Below are positions 10,901 to 22,487 of a stretch of 64,000 nucleotides of DNA, one piece after another (the first letter of the stretch is position 1; each line of letters opens with the position of its first letter). The translations under genes were made by a program, and so were the position numbers. The stretch comes from Osmia lignaria lignaria (lineage: Eukaryota > Arthropoda > Insecta > Hymenoptera > Megachilidae), in the NCBI RefSeq assembly GCF_051020975.1, contig NW_027478160.1:2440001-2504000 (forward strand). Direction: 5' to 3'. Under the pieces are notes generated by a model, which had not been told where the DNA came from, ran no database searches, and saw only the letters and a program-made list of their open reading frames with translations.

Positions 10901-12505
10901 AGCGTAGTTTTCGGGATATATCGAGATATTGAAAAGTTCCGAAGCCGCACCAACATAATAGAGATACAGAAACACCGTGGCCCCTTTCTTTGAGATAACT
11001 CTGCAATAGTGCGAGCCGGAAATGCCACTTCCAGCTTAGCTGTGCAGAAGAAGAACAACAAGAAGAAGAAATATCTCGAAATATGTCCGTCAGGCCCCTT
11101 CCCTTGAGATATATCTGCAAATATCTCGGAAACGAAGCGAGCTATGGCAAAATGTTAAGAGACCTTTTTTGTAGAGAATTAAGTTTCCTACTTTTTATGT
11201 TCTATGATATCTTTTGATCAGATGCGTAGTTCTCGACATATATCAAGATATTTAAAAGTTCCGAAGCCGCACCAACATAATAGAGATACAGAAACACCGT
11301 GGCCCCTTTCTTTGAGATAACTCTGCACTATTGCGAGCTGTAAATGCCACTTCCAGCTTAGCTGTGCAGAAGAAGAACAACAAGAAGAAGAAATATCTCG
11401 AAATATGTCCGTCAGGCCCCTTCCCTTGAGATAAATCTGCAAATATCTCGGAAACGAAGCGAGCTATGGCAAAATGTTAAGAGACGTTTTTTGTAGAGAA
11501 TTATGTTTCCTACAATTTATGTTCTATGATATTTTTTGATCAGAAGCGTAGTTTTCGAGATATATCGAGATATTTAAAAGTTCCGAAGCCGCACCTACAT
11601 AATAGAGATACAGAAACACCGTGGCCCCTTTCTTTGAGATAACTCTGCACTATTGCGAGCTGTAAATGCCACTTCCAGCTTAGCTGTGCAGGAGAAGAAC
11701 AACAAGAAGAAGAAATATCTCGAAATATGTCCGTCAGGCCCCTTCCCTTGAGATATATCTGCAAATATCTCGGAAACGAAGCGAGCTATGGCAAAATGTT
11801 AAGAGACCTTTTTTGTAGAGAATTAAGTTTCCTACTTTTTATGTTCTATGATATTTTTTGATCAGATGCGTAGTTCTCGAGATATATCAAGATATTTAAA
11901 AGTTCCGAAGCCGCACCAACATAATAGAGATACAGAAACACCGTGGCCCCTTTCTTTGAGATAACTCTGCACTATTGCGAGCTGTAAATGCCACTTCCAG
12001 CTTAGCTGTGCAGAAGAAGAACAACAAGAAGAAGAAATATCTCGAAATATGTCCGTCAGGCCCCTTCCCTTGAGATAAATCTGCAAATATCTCGGAAACG
12101 AAGCGAGCTATGGCAAAATGTTAAGAGACGTTTTTTGTAGAGAATTATGTTTCCTACAATTTATGTTCTATGATATTTTTTGATCAGAAGCGTAGTTTTC
12201 GAGATATATCGAGATATTTAAAAGTTCCGAAGCCGCACCTACATAATAGAGATACAGAAACACCGTGGCCCCTTTCTTTGAGATAACTCTGCACTATTGC
12301 GAGCTGTAAATGCCACTTCCAGCTTAGCTGTGCAGGAGAAGAACAACAAGAAGAAGAAATATCTCGAAATATGTCCGTCAGGCCCCTTCCCTTGAGATAT
12401 ATCTGCAAATATCTCGGAAACGAAGCGAGCTATGGCAAAATGTTAAGAGACCTTTTTTGTAGAGAATCAAGTTTCCTACTTTTTATGTTCTATGATATTT
12501 TTTGA
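7998..12505. repeat. 14-monomer higher-order unit, copy 2 (4508 bp)
   Basis: It is the same length as copy 1 because one monomer was lost (the 4134 type, between 8320 and 8642) and another gained (9930, CTCTCGTTGAG). The offset to copy 1 is 4508 bp before the lost monomer, 4186 bp between the two events, and 4508 bp again after the gained one. This shift pattern is clear evidence of two separate single-monomer exchanges. Confidence 0.85.
10868..10880. repeat. Short type B conversion tract inside a type A head
   Basis: In copy 2 of the 14-monomer unit the tail reads GAATTATG (type A), then CTACTTTTTATGCTC (type B), then CAGAAGCG (type A). The corresponding site in copy 1 (around 6360) and in the partial copy (around 13770) is type A throughout, with ACAATTTATGTTC. 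The smallest converted stretch is about 9 bp and the largest about 40 bp. Confidence 0.65.
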
Positions 12506-14115
12506 TCAGATGCGTAGTTCTCGAGATATATCAAGATATTTAAAAGTTCCGAAGCCGCACCAACATAATAGAGATACAGAAACACCGTGGCCCCTTTCTT
12601 TGAGATAACTCTGCACTATTGCGAGCTGTAAATGCCACTTCCAGCTTAGCTGTGCAGAAGAAGAACAACAAGAAGAAGAAATATCTCGAAATATGTCCGT
12701 CAGGCCCCTTCCCTTGAGATAAATCTGCAAATATCTCGGACACGAAGCGAGCTATGGCAAAATGTTAAGAGACCTTTTTTGTAGAGAATTAAGTTTCCTA
12801 CTTTTTATCTTCTATGATATTTTTTGATCAGATGCGTAGCTCTCGAGATATATCAAGATATTTAAAAGTTCCGAAGCCGCACCAACATAATAGAGATACA
12901 GAAACACCGTGGCCCCTCTCGTTGAGATAACTCTGCACTATTGCGAGCTGGAAATGCCACTTCCAGTTTAGCTGTGCAGAAGAAGAACAACAAGAAGAAG
13001 AAATATCTCGAAATATGTCCGTTAGGCCCCTTCCCTTGAGATAAATGTGCAAATATCTCGGAAACGAAGCGAGCTATGGCAAAATGTTAAGAGACCTTTT
13101 TTGTAGAGAATTAAGTTTCCTACTTTTTATGCTCTATGATATTTTTTGATCAGATGCGTAGTTCTCGAGATATATCAAGATATTTAAAAGTTCCGAAGCC
13201 GCACCAACATAATAGAGATACAGAAACACCGTGGCCCCTTTCTTTGAGATAACTCTGCACTATTGCGAGCTGCAAATGCCACTTCCAGCTTAGCTGTGCA
13301 GAAGAAGAACAACAAGAAGAAGAAATATCTCGAAATATGTCCGTTAGGCCCCTTCCCTTGAGATAAATCTGCAAATATCTCGGAAACGAAGCGAGCTATG
13401 GTAAAATGTTGAGAGACCTTTTTTGTAGAGAATTATGTTTCCTACAATTTATGTTCTATGATATTTTTTGATCAGAAGCGTAGTTTTCGAGATATATCGA
13501 GATATTTAAAAGTTCCGAAGCCGCACCAACATAATAGAGATACAGAAACACCGTGGCCCCTTTCTTTGAGATAACTCTGCACTATTGCGAGCTGTAAATG
13601 CCACTTCCAGCTTAGCTGTGCAGAAGAAGAACAACAAGAAGAAGAAATATCTCGAAATATGTCCGTCAGGCCCCTGCCCTTGAGATATATCTGCAAATAT
13701 CTCGGAAACGAAGCGAGCTATGGCAAAATGTTAAGAGACCTTTTTTGTAGAGAATTATGTTTCCTACAATTTATGTTCTATGATATTTTTTGATCAGAAG
13801 CGTAGTTTTCGGGATATATCGAGATATTGAAAAGTTCCGAAGCCGCACCAACATAATAGAGATACAGAAACACCGTGGCCCCTTTCTTTGAGATAACTCT
13901 GCACTATTGCGAGCTGCAAATGCCACTTCCAGCTTAGCTGTGCAGAAGAAGAACAACAAGAAGAAGAAATATCTCGAAATATGTCCGTCAGGCCCCTTCC
14001 CTTGAGATAAATCTGCAAATATCTCGGAAACGAAGCGAGCTATGGCAAAATGTTAAGAGACCTTTTTTGTAGAGAATTATGTTTCCTACAATTTATGTTC
14101 TATGATATTTTTTGA
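12506..14115. repeat. Partial third copy of the 14-monomer unit
   Basis: Monomers at 12828, 13150, 13472 and 13794 repeat 9930, 10252, 10574 and 10896 at a constant offset of 2898 bp (nine monomers). Shared markers are CTCTCGTTGAG, GGTAAAATGTTGAG, CCCCTGCCCTTG and TTTCGGGATATATC. The 13794 copy is hybrid: its left part has TTTCGGG like 10896, but its centre reads ATTGCGAGCTGCAAATG instead of AGTGCGAGCCGGAAATG. The 12506 copy has a private CTCGGACACG near 12737. Confidence 0.8.
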
Positions 14116-15403
14116 TCAGAAGCGTAGTTTTCGAGATATATCGAGATATTTAAAAGTTCCGATGCCGCACCAACATAATAGAGATACAGAAACACCGTGG
14201 CCCCTTTCTTTGAGATAACTCTGCACTAGTGCGAGCCGCAAATGCCACTTCCAGCTTAGCTGTGCAGAAGAAGAACAACAAGAAGAAGAAATATCTCGAA
14301 ATATGTCCGTCAGGCCCCTTCCCTTGAGATAAATCTGCAAATATCTCGGAAACGAAGCGAGCTATGGCAAAATGTTAAGAGACCTTTTTTGTAGAGAATT
14401 AAGTTTCCTACTTTTTACCTTCTATGATATTTTTTGATCAGATGCGTAGTTCTCGAGATATATCAAGATATTTAAAAGTTCCGAAGCCGCACCAACATAA
14501 TAGAGATACAGAAACACCGTGGCCCCTCTCTTTGAGATAACTCTGCACTATTGCGAGCTGGAAATGCCACTTCCAGTTTAGCTGTGCAGAAGAAGAACAA
14601 CAAGAAGAAGAAATATCTCGAAATATGTCCGTTAGGCCCCTTCCCTTGAGATAAATGTGCAAATATCTCGGAAACGAAGCGAGCTATGGCAAAATGTTAA
14701 GAGACCTTTTTTGTAGAGAATTAAGTTTCCTACTTTTTATGCTCTATGATATTTTTTGATCAGATGCGTAGTTCTCGAGATATATCAAGATATTTAAAAG
14801 TTCCGAAGCCGCACCAACATAATAGAGATACAGAAACACCGTGGCCCCTTTCATTGAGATAACTCTGCACTATTGCGAGCTGCAAATGCCACTTCCAGCG
14901 TAGCTGTGCAGAAGAAGAACAACAAGAAGAAGAAATATCTCGAAATATGTCCGTCAGGCCCCTTCCCTTGAGATAAATCTGGAAGTATCTCGGAAACGAA
15001 GAGAGCTATGGCAAAATGTTAAGAGACCTTTTTGGTAGAGAATTAAGTTTCCTACTTTTTATGTTCTATGATATTTTTTGATCAGATGCGTAGTTCTCGA
15101 GATATATCAAGATATTTAAAAGTTCCGAAGCCGCACCAACATAATAGAGATACAGAAACACCGTGGCCCCTTTCTTTGAGATAACTCTGCACTATTGCGA
15201 GCTGTAAATGCCACTTCCAGCTTAGCTGTGCAGAAGAAGAACAACAAGAAGAAGAAATATCTCGAAATATGTCCGTCAGGCCCCTTCCCTTGAGATATAT
15301 CAGCAAATATCTCGGAAACGAAGCGAGCTATGGCAAAATGTTAAGAGACCTTTTTTGTAGAGAATTATGTTTCCTACAATTTATGTTCTATGATATTTTT
15401 TGA
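14116..15403. repeat. 4-monomer cassette, first occurrence (1288 bp)
   Basis: Monomers at 14116 (GATGCCGCAC with AGTGCGAGCCG), 14438 (GCTGGAAATG, CAGTTTAG), 14760 and 15082 (ATATATCAGC) appear in the same order as at 19912-21199 and 21200-22487. The 14760 type is very distinctive: TTTCATTGAG, CCAGCGTAGC, CTGGAAGTATC, GAAGAGAGC and TTTTTGGTAG. It appears only here, at 20556 and at 21844. Confidence 0.85.
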
Positions 15404-16047
15404 TCAGAAGCGTAGTTTTCGAGATATATCGAGATATTTAAAAGTTCCGATGCCGCACCAACATAATAGAGATACAGAAACACCGTGGCCCCTTTCTTTG
15501 AGATAACTCTGCACTAGTGCGAGCCGCAAATGCCACTTCCAGCTTAGCTGTGCAGAAGAAGAACAACAAGAAGAAGAAATGTCTCGAAATATGTCCGTCA
15601 GGCCCCTTCCCTTGAGATAAATCTGCAAATATCTCGGAAACGAAGCGAGCTATGGCAAAATGTTAAGAGACCTTTTTTGTAGAGAATTAAGTTTCCTACT
15701 TTTTATGTTCTATGATATTTTTTGATCAGATGCGCAGTTCTCGAGATATATCAAGATATTTAAAAGTTCCGAAGCCGCACCAACATAATAGAGATACAGA
15801 AACACCGTGGCCCCTTTCTTTGAGATAACTCTGCACTATTGCGAGCTGCAAATGCCACTTCCAGCTTAGCTGTGCAGAAGAACAACAACAAGAAGAAGAA
15901 ATATCTCGAAATATGTCCGTTAGGCCCCTTCCCTTGAGATAAATCTGCAAATATCTCGGAAACGAAGCGAGCTATGGCAAAATGTTAAGAGACCTTTTTT
16001 GTAGAGAATTATATTTCCTACAATTTATGTTCTATGATATTTTTTGA
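15404..16047. repeat. Two linking monomers between the 4-mer cassette and the 7-mer units
   Basis: The 15404 copy repeats the 14116 type (GATGCCGCAC, AGTGCGAGCCG), with a private AAATGTCTCG near 15580. The 15726 copy has a private GAAGAACAACAAC change in the GAA tract near 15880 and TTATATTTCC near 16010. No close partner for 15726 was found in the window. Confidence 0.6.
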
Positions 16048-18301
16048 TCAGAAGCGTAGTTTTCGAGATATCTCGAGATATTTAAAAGGTACGAAGCCGC
16101 ACCAACATAATAGAGATACAGAAACACCGTGGCCCCTTTCTTTGAGATAACTCTGCACTAGTGCGAGCCGCAAATGCCACTTCCAGCTTAGCTGTGCAGA
16201 AGAAGAACAACAAGAAGAAGAAATATCTCGAAATATGTCCGTCAGGCCCTTTCCCTTGAGATAAATCTGCAAATATCTCGGAAACGAAGCGAGCTATGGC
16301 AAAATGTTAAGAGACCTTTTTTGTAGAGAATTAAGTTTCCTACTTTTTATCTTCTATGATATTTTTTGATCAGATGCGTAGTTCTCGAGATATATCAAGA
16401 TATTTAAAAGTTCCGAAGCCGCACCAACATAATAGAGATACAGAAACACCGTGGCCCCTTTCTTTGATATAACTCTGCACTATTGCGAGCTGTAAATGCC
16501 ACTTCCAGCTTAGCTGTGCAGAAGAAGACCAACAAGAAGAAGAAATATCTCGAAATATGTCCGTTAGGCCCCTTCCCTTGAGATAAATCTGCAAATATCT
16601 CGGAAACGAAGCGAGCTATGGCAAAATGTTAAGAGACCTTTTTTGTAGAGAATTAAGTTTCCTACTTTTTATCTTCTATGATATTTTTTGATCAGATGCG
16701 TAGCTCTCGAGATATATCAAGATATTTAAAAGTTCCGAAGCCGCACCAACATAATAGAGATACAGAAACACCGTGGCCCCTCTCGTTGAGATAACTCTGC
16801 ACTATTGCGAGCTGGAAATGCCACTTCCAGTTTAGCTGTGCAGAAGAAGAACAACAAGAAGAAGAAATATCTCGAAATATGTCCGTTAGGCCCCTTCCCT
16901 TGAGATAAATGTGCAAATATCTCGGAAACGAAGCGAGCTATGGCAAAATGTTAAGAGACCTTTTTTGTAGAGAATTAAGTTTCCTACTTTTTATGCTCTA
17001 TGATATTTTTTGATCAGATGCGTAGTTCTCGAGATATATCAAGATATTTAAAAGTTCCGAAGCCGCACCAACATAATAGAGATACAGAAACACCGTGGCC
17101 CCTTTCTTTGAGATAACTCTGCACTATTGCGAGCTGCAAATGCCACTTCCAGCTTAGCTGTGCAGAAGAAGAACAACAAGAAGAAGAAATATCTCGAAAT
17201 ATGTCCGTTAGGCCCCTTCCCTTGAGATATATGTGCAAATATCTCGGAAACGAAGCGAGCTATGGCAAAATGTTAAGAGACCTTTTTTGTAGAGAATTAA
17301 GTTTCCTACTTTTTATGTTCTATGATATTTTTTGATCAGATGCGTAGTTCTCGAGATATATCAAGATATTTAAAAGTTCCGAAGCCGCACCAACATAATA
17401 GAGATACAGAAACACCGTGGCCCCTTTCTTTGAGATAACTCTGCACTATTGCGAGCTGTAAATGCCACTTCCAGCTTAGCTGTGCAGAAGAAGAACAACA
17501 AGAAGAAGAAATATCTCGAAATATGGCCGTCAGGCCCCTTCCCTTGAGATATATCAGCAAATATCTCGGAAACGAAGCGAGCTATGGCAAAATGTTAAGA
17601 GACCTTTTTTGTAGAGAATTATGTTTCCTACAATTTATGTTCTATGATATTTTTTGATCAGAAGCGTAGTTTTCGAGATATATCGAGATATTTAAAAGTT
17701 CCGATGCCGCACCAACATAATAGAGATACAGAAACACCGTGGCCCCTTTCTTTGAGATAACTCTGCACTAGTGCGAGCCGCAAATGCCACTTCCAGCTTA
17801 GCTGTGCAGAAGAAGAACAACAAGAAGAAGAAATATCTCGAAATATGTCCGTCAGGCCCCTTCCCTTGAGATAAATCTGCAAATATCTCGGAAACGAAGC
17901 GAGCTATGGCAAAATGTTAAGAGACCTTTTTTGTAGAGAATTAAGTTTCCTACTTTTTACCTTCTATGATATTTTTTGATCAGAAGCGTAGTTTTCGAGA
18001 TATATCGAGATATTTAAAAGTTCCGATGCCGCACCAACATAATAGAGATACAGAAACACCGTGGCCCCTCTCTTTGAGATAACTCTGCACTATTGCGAGC
18101 TGGAAATGCCACTTCCAGTTTAGCTGTGCAGAAGAAGAACAACAAGAAGAAGAAATATCTCGAAATATGTCCGTTAGGCCCCTTCCCTTGAGATAAATGT
18201 GCAAATATCTCGGAAACGAAGCGAGCTATGGCAAAATGTTAAGAGACCTTTTTTGTAGAGAATTAAGTTTCCTACTTTTTATGCTCTATGATATTTTTTG
18301 A
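16048..18301. repeat. 7-monomer higher-order unit, copy 1 (2254 bp)
   Basis: Markers shared with 18302-20555 at an offset of exactly 2254 bp are GGCCCTTTCCC in 16048, GATATAACTC and AGACCAACAAG in 16370, CTCTCGTTGAG in 16692, ATATATGTGC in 17014, ATATATCAGC in 17336, and the GATGCCGCAC heads of 17658 and 17980. The left third of 16048 differs (type A head, AAAAGGTACG) from that of 18302 (type B), so the real edge of the duplication lies inside the monomer after about 16090. Private change: ATATGGCCGTC near 17525. Confidence 0.85.
16063..16076. repeat. Perfect 14-bp palindrome created by one substitution
   Basis: Type A heads normally read CGAGATATATCGAG. In this one monomer an A to C change gives TCGAGATATCTCGA, which equals its own reverse complement over 14 bp. 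The same monomer carries two further private changes nearby (AAAAGGTACG instead of AAAAGTTCCG). Confidence 0.8.
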
Positions 18302-20555
18302 TCAGATGCGTAGTTCTCGAGATATATCAAGATATTTAAAAGTTCCGAAGCCGCACCAACATAATAGAGATACAGAAACACCGTGGCCCCTTTCTTTGAG
18401 ATAACTCTGCACTAGTGCGAGCCGCAAATGCCACTTCCAGCTTAGCTGTGCAGAAGAAGAACAACAAGAAGAAGAAATATCTCGAAATATGTCCGTCAGG
18501 CCCTTTCCCTTGAGATAAATCTGCAAATATCTCGGAAACGAAGCGAGCTATGGCAAAATGTTAAGAGACCTTTTTTGTAGAGAATTAAGTTTCCTACTTT
18601 TTATCTTCTATGATATTTTTTGATCAGATGCGTAGTTCTCGAGATATATCAAGATATTTAAAAGTTCCGAAGCCGCACCAACATAATAGAGATACAGAAA
18701 CACCGTGGCCCCTTTCTTTGATATAACTCTGCACTATTGCGAGCTGTAAATGCCACTTCCAGCTTAGCTGTGCAGAAGAAGACCAACAAGAAGAAGAAAT
18801 ATCTCGAAATATGTCCGTTAGGCCCCTTCCCTTGAGATAAATCTGCAAATATCTCGGAAACGAAGCGAGCTATGGCAAAATGTTAAGAGACCTTTTTTGT
18901 AGAGAATTAAGTTTCCTACTTTTTATCTTCTATGATATTTTTTGATCAGATGCGTAGCTCTCGAGATATATCAAGATATTTAAAAGTTCCGAAGCCGCAC
19001 CAACATAATAGAGATACAGAAACACCGTGGCCCCTCTCGTTGAGATAACTCTGCACTATTGCGAGCTGGAAATGCCACTTCCAGTTTAGCTGTGCAGAAG
19101 AAGAACAACAAGAAGAAGAAATATCTCGAAATATGTCCGTTAGGCCCCTTCCCTTGAGATAAATGTGCAAATATCTCGGAAACGAAGCGAGCTATGGCAA
19201 AATGTTAAGAGACCTTTTTTGTAGAGAATTAAGTTTCCTACTTTTTATGCTCTATGATATTTTTTGATCAGATGCGTAGTTCTCGAGATATATCAAGATA
19301 TTTAAAAGTTCCGAAGCCGCACCAACATAATAGAGATACAGAAACACCGTGGCCCCTTTCTTTGAGATAACTCTGCACTATTGCGAGCTGCAAATGCCAC
19401 TTCCAGCTTAGCTGTGCAGAAGAAGAACAACAAGAAGAAGAAATATCTCGAAATATGTCCGTTAGGCCCCTTCCCTTGAGATATATGTGCAAATATCTCG
19501 GAAACGAAGCGAGCTATGGCAAAATGTTAAGAGACCTTTTTTGTAGAGAATTAAGTTTCCTACTTTTTATGTTCTATGATATTTTTTGATCAGATGCGTA
19601 GTTCTCGAGATATATCAAGATATTTAAAAGTTCCGAAGCCGCACCAACATAATAGAGATACAGAAACACCGTGGCCCCTTTCTTTGAGATAACTCTGCAC
19701 TATTGCGAGCTGTAAATGCCACTTCCAGCTTAGCTGTGCAGAAGAAGAACAACAAGAAGAAGAAATATCTCGAAATATGTCCGTCAGGCCCCTTCCCTTG
19801 AGATATATCAGCAAATATCTCGGAAACGAAGCGAGCTATGGCAAAATGTTAAGAGACCTTTTTTGTAGAGAATTATGTTTCCTACAATTTATATTCTATG
19901 ATATTTTTTGATCAGAAGCGTAGTTTTCGAGATATATCGAGATATTTAAAAGTTCCGATGCCGCACCAACATAATAGAGATACAGAAACACCGTGGCCCC
20001 TTTCTTTGAGATAACTCTGCACTAGTGCGAGCCGCAAATGCCACTTCCAGCTTAGCTGTGCAGAAGAAGAACAACAAGAAGAAGAAATATCTCGAAATAT
20101 GTCCGTCAGCCCCCTTCCCTTGAGATAAATCTGCAAATATCTCGGAAACGAAGCGAGCTATGGCAAAATGTTAAGAGACCTTTTTTGTAGAGAATTAAGT
20201 TTCCTACTTTTTACCTTCTATGATATTTTTTGATCAGAAGCGTAGTTTTCGAGATATATCGAGATATTTAAAAGTTCCGATGCCGCACCAACATAATAGA
20301 GATACAGAAACACCGTGGCCCCTCTCTTTGAGATAACTCTGCACTATTGCGAGCTGGAAATGCCACTTCCAGTTTAGCTGTGCAGAAGAAGAACAACAAG
20401 AAGAAGAAATATCTCGAAATATGTCCGTTAGGCCCCTTCCCTTGAGATAAATGTGCAAATATCTCGGAAACGAAGCGAGCTATGGCAAAATGTTAAGAGA
20501 CCTTTTTTGTAGAGAATTAAGTTTCCTACTTTTTATGCTCTATGATATTTTTTGA
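18302..20555. repeat. 7-monomer higher-order unit, copy 2 (2254 bp)
   Basis: It matches copy 1 monomer by monomer. The differences I found by eye between 16692-18301 and 18946-20555 are three: GTCC versus GGCC near 17525/19779, GTTC versus ATTC near 17640/19893, and CAGG versus CAGC near 17854/20108. This implies well over 99% identity and a recent duplication. Its last two monomers (19912, 20234) are also the first two of a 4-monomer cassette, so the two unit types overlap. Confidence 0.85.
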
Positions 20556-21199
20556 TCAGATGCGTAGTTCTCGAGATATATCAAGATATTTAAAAGTTCC
20601 GAAGCCGCACCAACATAATAGAGATACAGAAACACCGTGGCCCCTTTCATTGAGATAACTCTGCACTATTGCGAGCTGCAAATGCCACTTCCAGCGTAGC
20701 TGTGCAGAAGAAGAACAACAAGAAGAAGAAATATCTCGAAATATGTCCGTCAGGCCCCTTCCCTTGAGATAAATCTGGAAGTATCTCGGAAACGAAGAGA
20801 GCTATGGCAAAATGTTAAGAGACCTTTTTGGTAGAGAATTAAGTTTCCTACTTTTTATGTTCTATGATATTTTTTGATCAGATGCGTAGTTCTCGAGATA
20901 TATCAAGATATTTAAAAGTTCCGAAGCCGCACCAACATAATAGAGATACAGAAACACCGTGGCCCCTTTCTTTGAGATAACTCTGCACTATTGCGAGCTG
21001 TAAATGCCACTTCCAGCTTAGCTGTGCAGAAGAAGAACAACAAGAAGAAGAAATATCTCGAAATATGTCCGTCAGGCCCCTTCCCTTGAGATATATCAGC
21101 AAATATCTCGGAAACGAAGCGAGCTATGGCAAAATATTAAGAGACCTTTTTTGTAGAGAATTATGTTTCCTACAATTTATGTTCTATGATATTTTTTGA
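19912..21199. repeat. 4-monomer cassette, second occurrence (1288 bp)
   Basis: The order is 19912 (GATGCCGCAC), 20234, 20556 (CCAGCGTAGC, TTTTTGGTAG) and 20878 (ATATATCAGC). Unlike 14438 and 21522, the 20234 copy has a type A head with GATGCCGCAC joined to the GCTGGAAATG body. It is therefore a hybrid also seen at 17980. Confidence 0.85.
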
Positions 21200-22487
21200 T
21201 CAGAAGCGTAGTTTTCGAGATATATCGAGATATTTAAAAGTTCCGATGCCGCACCAACATAATAGAGATACAGAAACACCGTGGCCCCTTTCTTTGAGAT
21301 AACTCTGCACTAGTGCGAGCCGCAAATGCCACTTCCAGCTTAGCTGTGCAGAAGAAGAACAACAAGAAGAAGAAATATCTCGAAATATGTCCGTCAGGCC
21401 CCTTCCCTTGAGATAAATCTGCAAATATCTCGGAAACGAAGCGAGCTATGGCAAAATGTTAAGAGACCTTTTTTGTAGAGAATTAAGTTTCCTACTTTTT
21501 ACCTTCTATGATATTTTTTGATCAGATGCGTAGTTCTCGAGATATATCAAGATATTTAAAAGTTCCGAAGCCGCACCAACATAATAGAGATACAGAAACA
21601 CCGTGGCCCCTCTCTTTGAGATAACTCTGCACTATTGCGAGCTGGAAATGCCACTTCCAGTTTAGCTGTGCAGAAGAAGAACAACAAGAAGAAGAAATAT
21701 CTCGAAATATGTCCGTTAGGCCCCTTCCCTTGAGATAAATGTGCAAATATCTCGGAAACGAAGCGAGCTATGGCAAAATGTTAAGAGACCTTTTTTGTAG
21801 AGAATTAAGTTTCCTACTTTTTATGCTCTATGATATTTTTTGATCAGATGCGTAGTTCTCGAGATATATCAAGATATTTAAAAGTTCCGAAGCCGCACCA
21901 ACATAATAGAGATACAGAAACACCGTGGCCCCTTTCATTGAGATAACTCTGCACTATTGCGAGCTGCAAATGCCACTTCCAGCGTAGCTGTGCAGAAGAA
22001 GAACAACAAGAAGAAGAAATATCTCGAAATATGTCCGTCAGGCCCCTTCCCTTGAGATAAATCTGGAAGTATCTCGGAAACGAAGAGAGCTATGGCAAAA
22101 TGTTAAGAGACCTTTTTGGTAGAGAATTAAGTTTCCTACTTTTTATGTTCTATGATATTTTTTGATCAGATGCGTAGTTCTCGAGATATATCAAGATATT
22201 TAAAAGTTCCGAAGCCGCACCAACATAATAGAGATACAGAAACACCGTGGCCCCTTTCTTTGAGATAACTCTGCACTATTGCGAGCTGTAAATGCCACTT
22301 CCAGCTTAGCTGTGCAGAAGAAGAACAACAAGAAGAAGAAATATCTCGAAATATGTCCGTCAGGCCCCTTCCCTTGAGATATACCAGCAAATATCTCGGA
22401 AACGAAGCGAGCTATGGCAAAATGTTAAGAGACCTTTTTTGTAGAGAATTAGGTTTCCTACTTTTTATCTTCTATGATATTTTTTGA
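21200..22487. repeat. 4-monomer cassette, third occurrence (1288 bp)
   Basis: It is directly tandem to the second occurrence at a 1288-bp offset. The order is 21200, 21522, 21844 and 22166. The last monomer has a private ATATACCAGC change near 22383. The cassette ends with a GAATTAGGTTTCC tail, which also appears near 23413, 25024 and 28244. Confidence 0.85.
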
